This document shows, piece by piece, positions 20,871-32,997 of a DNA stretch of 64,000 nt. Within the stretch, counting starts at the first letter, position 1; every line of letters starts with the position of its first letter. The notes under the pieces were generated by a model that worked only from the letters and a program-made list of their open reading frames with translations, did not search any database and was not told the DNA's origin. This DNA comes from Homalodisca vitripennis (taxonomy: Eukaryota; Arthropoda; Insecta; Hemiptera; Cicadellidae). The stretch spans positions 56,118,501 to 56,182,500 of the forward strand of contig NC_060208.1 of assembly GCF_021130785.1 (NCBI RefSeq), given 5' to 3'. The translations under genes and the position numbers were made by a program.

Positions 20871-23234
20871 GTGAGTTTTTGCTAAATGTTATTTGTAGTT
20901 TTAGCATGTTTGTATGCTTATTTTGAATTTGATCTTGTAGAAAAAACTAACAGGTTGTAGAGGACTTTGGTGATAAGCTCTCAGTGATAATAGTAATAAA
21001 TAAACTCAGAAGTGAGATCGGGTTTTAATTAATTCTTTTATATGCATTCATAATTTTATTCATAGTAGCATTATTTTTGATACCCACTGTTTTTGTAATA
21101 CACTCTAATCCTTAATATTATTTAGAAAACACAAATGCAAGACCCTTACACTAATTAATAAATTTTATTAATTGTTCCGTAATTCATAAATAATTGTATT
21201 CCACTAATTTATAATATGTTAAATAAGAAAAACATAATTACGTCTCCAGAACACAATTATTTGTAGTGGTTTGGAACAATTTTGATATATTCTAAATGTC
21301 TGACTTTCAATTAACTAGTGATTAATTATGAAACGCAAATATCGTTATATATTTTAAATCGTGACAAAGATAAAAGGAATAGTTTTAATTATTTCCAAAT
21401 AACGTTTAAAAACCCGGTTTACTTTGAACTTTGTTCCTACGTTTAAACCATAACTTTGAACATACCAAAAATATATAAATTTTGTTTTGAGTTTGTAAAC
21501 AAATGGTCTAAAAATTATGACACGATTTTTAGTTAGACGAATAGGTTATAACAACATTGTTTATTTGTTCGTCTTAATGTTTACACGCATATCAGAATAA
21601 CCGACCGTTAAAGTCTCTTGTAGACGTTCTTTGTTTCTATTGCTAGAAAAGCAATATTCTCTAACCAATTAATCAATAGTCCTAATGTATTTGGATTATA
21701 TACTGTAGAAGTCTATAACAGCAATGTCAACTGAATAGTACATTTATAAACAATCAACCAGTCGTAATAACTATTCAGAAATAATATAATAGATTTTGAA
21801 AGAAATGGTTTTTTCCAAACGCTGAGAATATTTTGTATGTTTAAAAAGTAATATACCGCTAGCTTCAATAAGAAAATAGCTTAATGTTTAAATAAATAAA
21901 TTAAAACATACAAATATTATATTTATGTTAAATTTTTGCATACTTCGTGCAATCTATGCCTAAATATGACATATGCGATATTTTTTATGGAAAACTAATT
22001 CTTTACTCCAACAAATGCTTTGTGGAAGTTGTACTAAAAAGTTGTGTTTGATTTCGGTGATAGAAAAACATTTGTATTGTACTTAACGCTGTATATACGG
22101 AGCAAATTGATCTGGATGCTTTGTTAATGAAACGAGTTATTTTTAGACTTTAAATTGATGTATATCGCCATCCCAGACCATTTTTTACCCAAGGATTCAA
22201 ATCTTTCTACTTAAAATATTACTTTCTAAGGCAATTCAGGTTTTTTCAAGCATTTACTACTTAGATTAGTTTATAACCGTCTTAGACCCTATGATACTTA
22301 ATAAAATGACATTAATGTTATATAATGTAAACATGTTCATATAAAGTCTATTTATAACTTTAAAATACCTTAAATTGAGTGAAAACGCACTCGAAATTGT
22401 GATTTAGTCTGGTATATGTGTAAGATAGACACAGAATTTACTTTTCTTGAAATGTATAACGAATAACCCTAGATTTTCTTCAAAATAAACTTAATATTTT
22501 GAATATGTTTATCTTTTTCAAACAAATGTGTTGATGATAAAAAAGCGTTTTCTTATGATTTTTACTAAATTTTCTTATCATAAAAAGTAACTTAATATGA
22601 TAAGAAGAAAATTCAAGATTATAAAAGATAATGAAAATAAGATTTTCATCAAATGGCCACTGGTCTATGGTCTACTGATAGCTCATTAGACCATTACAAA
22701 ATTGTATAAATCTCATTTATAAAAAATCGTTGTGCAAACAGCTATTATAAATTTTTGTTATGTATCAGAGAGAATGCAAATTTCAATTATTTACTACAAA
22801 GGTAGGTCACGCCACGTGTCGTGCAAAAATGAAATCCAAAATTTTCAGATGCAGTATTACACTTATAATTCAATTACATTTTCCACTTTTGTTCGACAAG
22901 TATTTTAACAATATTATAGTCCGTAACATCATATTAACATTAATCATAGTTTAAACTTAGTTAAACTGAAATGTATAAAATAACGCTGATTTGTATTCAC
23001 AAAAATAACAGCTTCAAAACTGTCAATAATGACATTTACATATTCATTAATCGACTCAAACCTAACATCCACCGACTGGAAACAAGTAAAATAGTTCATA
23101 TTTATATGCTGGATTTTTAATGCCCTGTTAAATTAAAACGATCACCTAATTATTTACTTATAATTAACTATTAATAAAAGAAGATTAAGTAATATTTTCA
23201 AATATTTGTAAATTAATCAAGTAATTTTTAACTA

Positions 23235-23237
<3 letters not shown>

Positions 23238-23284
<47 letters not shown>
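23238..23284. repeat. (TA)n microsatellite
   Basis: Uninterrupted alternating TA. Confidence 0.95.
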
Positions 23285-23288
<4 letters not shown>

Positions 23289-24639
23289 CAAATTATTTTA
23301 AAATTTAATATAGAATCCGGATGTTGATAACATAAACATGCGCGTGAAGAGCATGGTATACGTACAAATTCACCATTTGGAGCCGAAACCTGTAGTAACT
23401 TGAGTCTGTCTTAATTATTGAGCAATGAAGAGTACCTTCATAGTAACAATCTTTAAAAATAGTTTATTTAAAATCAAGAACCTTACAAATATGTATGGGA
23501 AAATGTATGGTAATATATATGACTGTATACAATATTCCCAAGCGCGTGCAGGATAGTGTACCATCAGTATAACATACAAGCAACAATTTCATTAGTCCAC
23601 ATAAAAACTAAGTATATTTAGTCATTACTAAAAGGACAAATATATTACAGAATAACATATATACTAAATTGTATATACTACTCATTGCGTTTTTATATAA
23701 TAGTAATACTAAAAGTCTTACATGAAGATTTATAACCATTAAATATGTAACAGGAACAAATAACAGTAAAAAACAAGAACAAGTCAAGTAATATTATTTA
23801 AGAAAGACGCCTGCTGGCAACATGTCTGCATCGCGCAGCATATTAGGGGAATGCAACTAGCGGCTAACTCAGATATTCAAGGTGCATATTGGCATATAAA
23901 AGCAATGAAGTTTAAAATTTAAACAGATGCTAAGCAATAACAAGCAATATTCGTTTTATGTAAAATTACAGACAGTTAAATGTACCATGTATCATACATT
24001 TTAGACTTATTCGCAAAGCATGCAACTACCATGATATTAACCTATTGTACATTATCCACAAAATATTGGCGTATTTCACTTTTAGCTTAGGATAAAAATG
24101 GATTTTTTCCTCATAACTTCTATAAAACTATTAAATATCTTTGGTTCCAAAAATAAAACTGTTTTTTCTTTTTCTTTTTAGGTATTTCCAAAAGTATTCT
24201 TAGTGTATCTGTTAACTTGCTTTATCTTGCTTTTTTGTTGGCCATTTTCGTGATTAATGTTCACTTAAAAGTATTTTTACAATAGATATACCACGACATT
24301 TTGTATTCTTGCCATGTAATATAATGCGTGGTATCATTTTTAATAATCTGGCTATCAAGCGGGGCACCGTGTATAGTCTAGGGAATGTAATGTGGTAAGG
24401 TTGTGATGAAGCTCTGAAGATGAATATTTTTTTTAATTGGATGCGATAGTTAGTACTTTACATAATAAACTGTACATAACTATATATTTATGTTATATTA
24501 TTTCATTATTTTAAATGTAATTGTTTAATACAATGAGTATAATGAATACAAGATAGGAGTCTTCAACACTACGTGTCGATAGGTCGTAACAGGCTTCACT
24601 GAGGTTGCATTCAAAATTTAATGTTTATACCTCATTTCA

Positions 24640-24915
24640 TTATGCTACCTGTGTTACTATGTTATAATTTAAAATGTCACATGAGAGTATTCAGTTATTT
24701 TACAAATTTGTTTATTTTGCTATTTTCTCGTTGTCATCATGGTTACCCAAAAGACTAATGTAAAAATGCTAATGCTCAGCTAAACCCCAAGAAATGAGGT
24801 GCGCCATCATCGAACTCAATGTTACTTATCTAGAATGGAAGCTTCATGCAAAAACTTAAGTTTATAAGTCAGTTTGTTCTCGAATTATTGTGCGGACAGA
24901 CATACGGATGGATAA
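24640..24915 (+). repeat. Interspersed repeat copy (GCTCAGC ... GGACAGACA family)
   Basis: Shares with 32640-32925 the ordered blocks TATTCAG, TTCTCGTT...TCATGGTTAC, GCTAA(C/T)GCTCAGC, ACCATCGTCGAACT-like, then a TCAGTTTGTTCTCGA(G/A)-AT block and GGACAGACA. It has no open frame; the order of blocks and the short CAGA-rich tail suggest a SINE-like or MITE family. Confidence 0.6.
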
Positions 24916-25382
24916 AGTCCGATAACGCTCAGGCAATTGAAGTAAAAAAAATATATATTTATTAGTTGAAAAATAAAACAAAATACTCAAAGAAGACAAA
25001 TTGTTTCTGCGATAGATTTTTTTCTACTAATGCCGTTTTTAAAAGCAGTAATTCTACAAAATATTTTGATGTTTAAAACTTTATATTTCCATACCAATAA
25101 ACGTATCAAAAGCTACAAATCGATTCCTAGTACAGATTGTATAGACATATATGAAACCCAATCATTTGCTCCAGGCAATAAAAATAAATACCCCTCCAGA
25201 AAGTAATATGGTTAATTATTAGTGTCGTTACGTTGTTCATACTACTACATCCAAAAACTCGATCTCAACAAGGTTTCTCTCAATAGACAAAGGATGCTTG
25301 TCGATTCAGTTGTGTGGTAAATAAGTACAAGTTATATTAATGTAATGAAAATAACTAAAACCCTTTAAATTAAAACTTTTTA

Positions 25383-25425
25383 TTACATACACGTGTTTCG
25401 GTTTTTAACCATCTTCAGTGTATAT
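25383..25425 (-). ncRNA. Hammerhead-ribozyme-like motif of the Penelope-like element
   Basis: On the minus strand: TACA, CTGAAGA, a hairpin GGTT/AACC, GAAA, C-ACGT-G, TA, TGTA. CTGAAGA fits the CUGANGA core and GAAA the second core strand. The last A of GAAA plus C pair with G and T around an ACGT loop (the two-pair stem III typical of Penelope-type hammerheads), the cleavage position would be after TA, and TGTA pairs with TACA as stem I. A single extra U sits between CTGAAGA and stem II, which departs from the ideal and may weaken activity. Such minimal hammerheads are established for Penelope-like elements; activity of this copy is not known. Confidence 0.55.
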
Positions 25426-25525
25426 TTACCTCTAAATAAATAAATAATAATAAACAATGAGATATACACATGTGGACCTTTTTAAACATATGATAAATTT
25501 AAATGACACAGTTGTAATTTTCTTA

Positions 25526-26050
25526 TTAGTAATCTGTATTTAATATTTTAATTTTTTCAAAAATTGGATTTGTCTTATTTTTCAGATTACTATTTAAAAT
25601 GTTATGAGGATCTTTATTATAATTTAGATAAATGTGTAATTCTTCTTTTGTGTTTAATTTCTCTCCTTTCCTTTCGATATCTAAAATTTCCATGTTCTTT
25701 TCAATATTTGTGTAGTTATGGTCAGTCTCCAATAGGTGTTCAGCAAAATTTGATTTTATTGTAGACATGTTATTTGTTTTTAAAGCTTGTATATGTTCTT
25801 TAAACCTTTTATTAAAATGTCTTCCAGTTTGCCCAATATAATAGCTTTCACAGTCACTACAGTTAATTTTGTATACTCCAGATTGTTTGTATAATTCCTG
25901 TTTGTCATCATTTTGGTTGACTTTGTTTTCAATAAGTTTAAATGTATTATTTCTTGTTAGGTGACTGATGGAGAATTTTGAATTTTGAAAGGTTTTTCGA
26001 ACAGCTTTGTTTAATTTAGTATTGAATGTTTTTAATTTAAAGGGTTTTAG
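25526..26050 (-). pseudogene. Penelope-like element C-terminus: GIY-YIG endonuclease
   Basis: An open minus-strand frame of 174 codons. It contains SGVYKINCSDCESYYIGQTG followed by RHFNKRFKEH, the N-terminal signature of GIY-YIG nucleases with the CxxC pair typical of Penelope-like elements, then FAEHLLETDHNY and a Lys/Asn-rich C-terminal tail up to a normal stop. In intact elements this domain follows a reverse transcriptase and nicks the target. Here the frame starts inside the right inverted-repeat arm and has no reverse transcriptase, so it is a 5'-truncated fragment; within what remains there is no stop or frameshift, suggesting a fairly young insertion. Confidence 0.85.
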
Positions 26051-26640
26051 TTATTTTCATTACATTAATATAAATAGATAACCCTATAAGTGGAGTTAAT
26101 AACATAAGTACAAGTTAATTTATTAGACATCGTGTAAATCACTACTTAACGTTCAATAGCAAACTCAGTATTGTCTATCTTGTTTGATTCGTACCGCTAT
26201 TATAAAAACAGAAAATGGTTATTCTTCCAAAGGGTGCAAGTGGTTGGGAGTTTCCTAGCTGTAAACTACTGCACCTCATTGCAAATTTAATGTAAAACAT
26301 AATGCATTAACCTCAATATTTATACAGATTACCACTTGATCTGACATAAAGAAAGTTTTATTTACTATTCGAGAAGTTTACAACGAATTACGTTACAAAA
26401 TTTGAAGAAATTTTTTAAATGGAGCCGTTTTTGTATAGCTTGTCTAGTTACTTAGCACGCGTCAGATAGTAGAATGGCGCAACTGGGTTGAACCAAATAC
26501 CCTGGGTTTATTTCCGCATGTCAGTCTGTCTACGACGCATGCGCACGACTGACGATCATTCACATTCAAATAGAGGTGCAACTGTGCACGAGGGTCTCAC
26601 AATGAGAGACAGGATTGTACTAGTGTACGATTGATAACTG

Positions 26641-26641
<1 letters not shown>

Positions 26642-26702
<61 letters not shown>
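26642..26702. repeat. (GT)n microsatellite
   Basis: About thirty GT units, just beyond the polyadenylation signal of the minus-strand terminal exon. Confidence 0.95.
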
Positions 26703-26704
<2 letters not shown>

Positions 26705-26712
26705 AGGTGTTG

Positions 26713-26718
26713 TTTATT
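26713..26718 (-). terminator. Polyadenylation signal AATAAA
   Basis: AATAAA on the minus strand about 52 nt after the stop codon of the exon at 26770-26934, at a suitable position for a short 3' UTR. Confidence 0.4.
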
Positions 26719-26769
26719 CATGGTAGAAAGGACAGATGAAGACCTCAGTTTGGGTCCACATTTTTGCGG

Positions 26770-26934
26770 TTAGAAGGTTCCCTTGAACGATGGTTGGTAA
26801 TACAAGTAATGGTGGAAAGTTCGGTTAGCGTAAACCTTGTGTGTTGACGGATCACTGTAATATATCACGAAATAGGCGCCAAGATTGTCTCCTTGTCGGA
26901 AGGACGCGTTTAAGTTATTTAAAACCGCACGTCC
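26770..26934 (-). CDS. Candidate terminal exon of an unidentified minus-strand gene
   Basis: A pyrimidine-rich acceptor (ACTTTTCCTGTTATGTTCAG) is followed by a 165-nt frame ending in TAA and, 52 nt later, an AATAAA. The peptide starts GRAVLNNLNASFRQGDNLGA and continues with a VIYYSD, an N-R-T sequon and several Tyr and His (HHYLYYQPS). Two possible N-glycosylation sites (NAS, NRT) and the alternating aromatic/hydrophobic pattern suggest an extracellular beta-rich domain. I do not recognise the family. The frame is also open for 13 codons upstream of the acceptor. No upstream exon was found. It would lie inside, and antisense to, the long first intron of the plus-strand gene. Confidence 0.4.
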   Translation of the reverse strand, partial: GRAVLNNLNASFRQGDNLGAYFVIYYSDPSTHKVYANRTFHHYLYYQPSFKGTF

Positions 26935-27302
26935 CTGAACATAACAGGAAAAGTATGTGGGCAATTTGTCCACTTGACGTTTGTTAAACCTCTTGCAGAT
27001 TTATTTTCAGATTTTTTCGAACGTGTGATATATCTTCATCGTTCATGTGTAGGTCCTATAATTTTCTAGATTGGTGTTACATGTACAACATTAACATATC
27101 ATCCATTACAATAAGCGGTGCACGTTTTTTTTTTGGAAATAACGCAACAAACTATTGGCTTAGAACGAGGTGGAAGTATCTAGAAAAATAAATTTAAGTT
27201 GTTATATTGAACATGAGAGTTAACTGTTATTACTTTGAAAATTTACTGTAATTTTAGATCATACTGTTAACACACACAAAAAACTGCGTTCGAGCAAGTT
27301 CT

Positions 27303-27392
27303 GAAGGAAACAGGATTTTTCCGGACATTTGCCATCGTTCAGTGAAACAAGAGGTTTTTTGTTCACAATCCTTCCATCGTCAAAAATAACCT
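27303..27392. repeat. Deleted copy of the GGAAACAGGATTTTTCC foldback family
   Basis: Starts GAAGGAAACAGGATTTTTCC then GGACATTTGCCATCGTTCAG, as in the left arm of the 50198-50513 element, and ends with CACAATCCTTCCATCGTC as on that element's right flank. The middle is missing. Confidence 0.65.
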
Positions 27393-28189
27393 TTAAACAG
27401 AGCAAGTTCTCTTTAACAAAATACTGGGTTAAAATAAAGGACGTTTTTACTCATGGTAATTTAATGGATTGCATAAAACTCAAAAAGGTGTTTGATGCTT
27501 GTAAATATTAGGAGAATCAAATGTGTGGTTTATTGAATGATGGTTGCGTACGCTTCCTTGACATGACAACCGTGTTTGTGTCTCTCCAACTCAGAGACAC
27601 TCGTAAAAGACAAGTGTCTAAACGTGTTTCAATCAAAACCAGATACATTCTTAGAATCTTGATAGTGTTAGTGGCCGACACCCGCGTAAAATACATCAGC
27701 CCGGGAAGAGAATTGTGTAATAATCGTATCCTGTAGGATACGTTTTGTTATGAGTTTTATACCTTTTATGTGTTGGGACCGAGATTCAGGTCACATCTTT
27801 TAATCAATGAATTCATATTTGGCATAAACTTTCTTTCCAAACTTTCTAGGATGAGTTCTTTAACACATAGAATTTGGCCAGGAAAAAGAGGTTATGAAGG
27901 ATATATTTGTAAAAAACCATCTCATTGGGTTACATTACAAATCCCTAAGGATTTGTCGCTTGAATAATTCTCGACCAAAGTAACATTGAAGTTTAAATTA
28001 ATAAAATAGTTTTCAGTTCCAAGTTTTGTAAATAATGGGGAACCGCCACCAATAAAAAAGATTTTGTAACAATAAAGAATTATCTGTATTTCCAACTGTT
28101 GCTCAATTCCATACTTCAACAAATCTGGGGGGGGGAATTTGGTTAAGTATTCTTGTTTACAACTTGTTTTTGATAATGGAATTGTTGTT

Positions 28190-28535
28190 TTGGAAACAGG
28201 ATTTGCTGGACATTTTCATTCAGCAATACAAGAAATCAGTAACACTCCGTTTAGATATCTTTCATGTGAACCCTTCCTCAAATGGATAACAAACCCATCA
28301 CATCACTATAATCTAGGATAAAATAAACGTATCATACAAGACACAGGTTTGATGTGATTCCTCACTTACTCGTGACACAACAGTCTAGCATGATTTGTCT
28401 ATTTTAACTTGGATTGTATTTATCTTAGGTTAATTATCCAACAGAAGAAGAGCTGTGATTATAGGTCTCGAGACGTACTGTTACTGAATTCTTGTATCAG
28501 TGAGCAATACTACATGTCCGGGAAAAATCATGTAT
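28190..28535. repeat. Diverged copy of the GGAAACAGGATTTTTCC foldback family
   Basis: The left part (28190-28255) matches the left arm of the 50198-50513 element (GGAAACAGGATT, GGACATTT, ATCAGTAACACT). The right part (28456-28535) matches its right arm in order (ATAGGTCTCGAGACGTA, GTTACTGA, ATGTCCGGGAAAAAT). Total length is similar, so it is an old full-length copy. The short open frames across it are not genes. Confidence 0.55.
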
Positions 28536-30777
28536 CATTTACGTGGTACATTAGTTTATATATTTTAGATTGGTCAAGAGAGCCTTCAGACGATTTTATT
28601 ATATTCACATTTCCTTTCATATACTGACTCACTATGAATAAAACTGTTACGTCATGGGTTTCTTTGACCAGTCCAGTTCTTTCGATGCGATCACGCCATG
28701 ACTCACCGACCTATGCACGTATATCAACTCTCTCATCGTAATTGAGGTGATTTCAATATCTGGCTACTAAAGATTTGTTATATTAACCATTATGCCTCCA
28801 GGAAATGTGTGATAGAACAATTTTGCGTAACATTCTGGATTGGAGTAATAATAATGCTATCCATGATGTTCTTATTCATTTCAAGATCATAAAGCTACCA
28901 ACTGCGTAAAATATTAAGAATTTCCTCAGTTTCTCACCGATTCATTAAAGAATGTCCAGACTTAACTGTGTATATTACTCACCTAGATCGTACCCTGAGG
29001 TTTCTGAATAGTAAATCTTATGACGTAATAACAGTTGGAGACTATGGAATTTGATACTGCACTACACTGACATTGTGCATTGTAAATACATCAAACTTTC
29101 TTGTTCATCATATTCAATTATAATATACCGGCACTAAACCAGTCACTGACATTAAAACTGACACCTCTTAATTTAATTTTCCAAATTGTTTTTGATATTT
29201 TATATTGTTGTGAGATAGGTACAATACATTCATTCAATTGTCCGTAAATAAGAATTTTCAGAAAAATAAAATACATACACTTCAGTTCATATTTTCTTAA
29301 TATATACTCAGTAATATCATGCCATGCAACCATAAACATCAACGTTATCATTGGTGATACAATCCGATATTTCAGAAATACAACCATGAAGTGTATATAT
29401 TTCTTCTTTTAGTCTATTAACAGTATTGTGTGTGTTATCAAAAGTATAGGTGTTCATTGCATCATTACTGTCCTATTTTGTATCTGGCAATAGTGCACTT
29501 AAGATGTTACAACTCAGATAGTGCTGCGCTATAGGGTAATAAATCCACCAACTGATCAGAAAACTGCCTCTTTCGAAATGCCACTATCAAATCAGCTGAT
29601 TTCTAGGTTATGTTCCGATAAACACCTGTAAACCGATACAACCTTGGTATTATATAACGGGAGCAGCCCAAGGTCCTTAGACGACTTTGAGGTTAGGTTA
29701 CACATTGCTTGAGAACATGTTATAGGACACTCGTTAAGTTTTGTTTGCCTTTTGGGGTGTGGTGGCATATCTACGGCGGCCTTGGCGAATGGTTATAATT
29801 TCTATCCTGACATAACATGGGCACTTAAGCTTTCTTTAGGTGATTAATCAAAGTACGAGTTATTTGCTGGTAGCTGGCTCGAATACTTCTAGGTAGGAAC
29901 TATGATTTAAATAAATAGTATATCGATGTTTATCACCCTCCATTCAAATAAGCATGTTCACTTTCAAAAGAAAATAGCGTGTTCCCGTTTAGGGTTACTT
30001 ATCTAATAAACCACATATTTCATGAATGGAGAAACTACATCGCCACAACATTGTATATTAGTTGACGTAGGCCTAATGGTCGACCATTTAGAATCTCAGA
30101 TCAGAAAGTGCGAGTGCTTCTGAGTTATGATTACACTTAATTACACGAGGAACAGACAAATGCGCGAGTAAAGATAGCATCACCGCGAGAACACTGGCAT
30201 CAGCGTTTCCTGACGTAATGGAACTAACAATAGCCCCTCAGCAGATCAGACGTGTTCTCATTGATTGCGTGATCAGTGCAGAGCAAGATGCAGTATGGCA
30301 GCAGTAAACTCAGAAATTAAGATTGAAAACACAAGAAAATATACAATCTATTTTATTTGTTTTACTTTAAGGTGAGCTTTCTTGTGGTTTTATTTATCTG
30401 ACGATAAAATGATCAATGTTCATGTTGTCATTATAAAATAAAAAGTTGTTATTTGATTTTTGAAACTTAATTTTAACATCCCACCGATACAAAATAAATT
30501 AAAGTTATAAAATAAAATAAAAGTAATTACTTTATTAAAAGTGTTCAATATTGCTTTTATTGAATACCGTAATATTACTAAATATATAAATTGTAACTAA
30601 TAACAAGGGTGCATTAATTATCAGTCGATCAATAATAACAGCCTTCTTACTTAGGTTTCGTCTTAGTAGGAAACCCAATGTAAATAATTCTCATAAAGGC
30701 TATCAAAATTTAGGCACAGAACAATAGAGACAATACGTGTGTGACTGATATTTTTTACTGAATCCGACAGTGAGCCT

Positions 30778-31287
30778 TTGAACTATGGCGAAATGAGAGC
30801 AGATCTATTTGAAGGATGTACGAAGAACAATTCCTTTCTGAATCATTGCTGTTCATTTTCTATCTGCACCGAGTCCTTCTGTTCTACTCTAGATTCAGTA
30901 GGCCAAGACAATCCAAATTCATATGAACTGTCTTGGAGCTATACTTGCGCAATCGGCGCCGTAACAGAACCAGACGTCGACCTCTTAGTCCCGGTCGGTG
31001 AAAGCAGAATCTTTCAAAGCCTTCGAGTAATTAACTATGAACACTGGGTCATTGTGAAGAGTGACTGGTTCCAATGGTCCGACCGTTAATTGAGCAAGGT
31101 CGCGGTCAAAGTTGTGGTTAGTGAGCACTTGAAGAACAGGCTGCAGTTAGGACAACAAACAGCTGACAAGCTCGATACTGATAGGTCTGTCAGCCTTGGA
31201 GAATTTGTCGACTGCATTCATTTGGAAGACAATTTATTGCAAGCGATGACTGGGTGTTTCTGCATTACCTTGAGCTCTTTTGCATAA
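30778..31287. other. Coding-like region of unknown identity, broken by one stop
   Basis: On the plus strand one frame stays open for about 170 codons apart from a single TAA at 31087-31089. Composition is balanced and GC is higher than nearby, both signs of former coding use. Peptide features such as EPDVDLLVPVGE and GEFVDCIHLED are not known to me. The minus strand is also partly open, and antisense readings of transposon genes often look like this. I regard it as a probable decayed mobile-element gene of undetermined strand. Confidence 0.3.
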
Positions 31288-32089
31288 GTGATTGCATAGT
31301 CCTTTTACTTGCGTTTATAAACTTCATAAGCTGTTTCCGTGAAATAAGATACTTCCTAAAGATTTAAAAAAACCAACAAGTTTTAAATTAGGTATCTTCG
31401 GTGGTTAAAACTAAACGCATTATCTGCAGATTTAAATGTAACGTTTCCAAGATATTGCTGATAAGATGCGCACACGAGCATCCCAAACAAAAACAATCAT
31501 TGCCGACACTTTCACCAGAAAGCATTCATAAAATCATGAGCTAGGATGTCTGTTGATTAGAGACCTCCAAATCTCCTTCCCGCTGTCGGGTGCGCCTCAG
31601 TTACGCCCTCTGTATTGTGTCGTGCCAGTTGGACCTGGGGTGGCACTTTATTTTTATCGCATCATTTGGCAGCACCCATACCTCGCACCATTATTCATAT
31701 TCACGAGCCACTTCTTCCATACCAGCTGGTGAGTGTGGCAACATTCTTGAAATGGCTTTTGCCAATGTTTCCGGGATGATTTTCTTGAAGCAGATAATTA
31801 TATTGAATCCCAGTCATAATTCTTAACAAACACGTCACTGTTGACCATTATAATCTTTGGAATTTTAATCACCGAATGTAACCAGTTGACAGAACGTACA
31901 GAAACGATAAAAGACACTTACTGGAACGTTGTTCACAGCGCAATCTGTCAGCCAGACCAGGGAAGTACCACTGGCGGGCTATAGGACATCACTATCTTTA
32001 GTTGACACTGTCCACAAAATTATTCTAATCTTTTTCATAAGCATTTTTAATACTAAATATGTAATTTTCATGTGTGCATTATTTTACTT

Positions 32090-32480
32090 TAGATGGTAGC
32101 TTATAATACGAATAACTAAATATTATAATGTGAGGTTACGCCTTACCACACGTCCCTTAACTGGTTTCGCAAAGGTTTCACGAAACATTTCAAATCTATA
32201 TAGCTCATTTCATTGTCTAGATGTCTTGCGGACAGACAGACAGCCATGCAGTCATAGGCTACCGAAAAGAAATTTCTTCATCCTCCCGTAAGACAAAAGG
32301 GATACTGTTAGCGTACTGAGTGACAAGTATCCATGAAGCTCAGCGTAATTCCATCGTTGGACATGCACCATCGTATGACTCATTATTTTCTATGTAGAAA
32401 TGTTCATGCACAATTCAAAGTGTTAAGATGAAATCTTTTTCGAGATATCTTCCCACATCATACATCCACATTTTTCAGTA
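32090..32480 (+). repeat. Two adjacent copies of the GCTCAGC...GACAGACAG interspersed repeat
   Basis: One copy ends at about 32235 with TTGCGGACAGACAGACAG; the next runs from about 32300 (AGCGTACTGAGTGACAAG, AGCTCAGCGTAATTCCAT, ACCATCGTATGACTCATTAT) to TTTTTCGAGATATC near 32445. Both are diverged relatives of the copy at 32640-32925. Confidence 0.5.
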
Positions 32481-32639
32481 AGTTAGGTTTCACAGCACCG
32501 TTCAAAAAAAATTTCGGTAATCTAGGGAAAGACATACAACGTAAGATAGCACTGAAGTCTAATATTGTCACCGACTTAAAGTTTACTCTAGTCCTTTATA
32601 TATTTTTAAATCTATGAATAAAAGTATAACTTTTTAAAA

Positions 32640-32925
32640 TCTAATATGAATGTACACAGTTTATTTGAACATTTGTTTATTCAGCTATGTTCTCGTTTCC
32701 TCATGGTTACTAGTACGACAAAAATAAATATATTCGCTAACGCTCAGCCAAATCCCATGGATTGACACGTACCATCGTCGAACTTATTGTTTCTCACTAT
32801 ATAAAAATGAATAGTGTAGGTCAGCTCGTTTTCGAGATATCGTCCAGACAGATAGATAGACAGACAGACAGAACTGAAATTGTTTCAGTCTCACGAATGA
32901 CAGGCTTTGATGAAGCTCAGCCAAG
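32640..32925 (+). repeat. Best-preserved copy of the interspersed repeat
   Basis: Ordered blocks: TTCAGCTATGTTCTCGTTTC, TCATGGTTACTAGTA, CGCTAACGCTCAGCCAAATC, CGTACCATCGTCGAACTTAT, GGTCAGCTCGTTTTCGAGAT, then GTCCAGACAGATAGATAGAC and further CAGA repeats. A similar tail is seen at 50795-50825 as GTCT repeats after a related flank. Non-coding; probably a SINE-like family. Confidence 0.65.
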
Positions 32926-32997
32926 AAGTACAGTGATTAAAATTATAACCCTAAAAGGTGGGTTCTAAACCAGTTGATTACATTGGATGCAGACTAA

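Larger units (their letters stand above)
20871..25320. other. AT-rich sequence, presumed first intron, no recognised gene
   Basis: Apart from a TA microsatellite at 23238-23284 and the start of a dispersed repeat copy (24600-24960), I see no coding exon, RNA gene or mobile-element protein here. Confidence 0.4.
25321..26117 (-). mobile_element. Short Penelope-like retroelement with inverted ends and flanking direct repeats
   Basis: The unit holds a GIY-YIG frame (25526-26050), a hammerhead-like motif (25383-25425) and a perfect 44-nt inverted repeat at 25332-25375 and 26030-26073. A 14-nt direct repeat ATAAGTACAAGTTA flanks it at 25321-25334 and 26104-26117, with about 30 bp between the right arm and the right direct repeat. 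Penelope-like elements are known to have direct or inverted pseudo-LTRs, a short extension next to one of them and target duplications of about this length. The reverse transcriptase is absent, so the copy is 5'-truncated and cannot move by itself. Confidence 0.8.
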
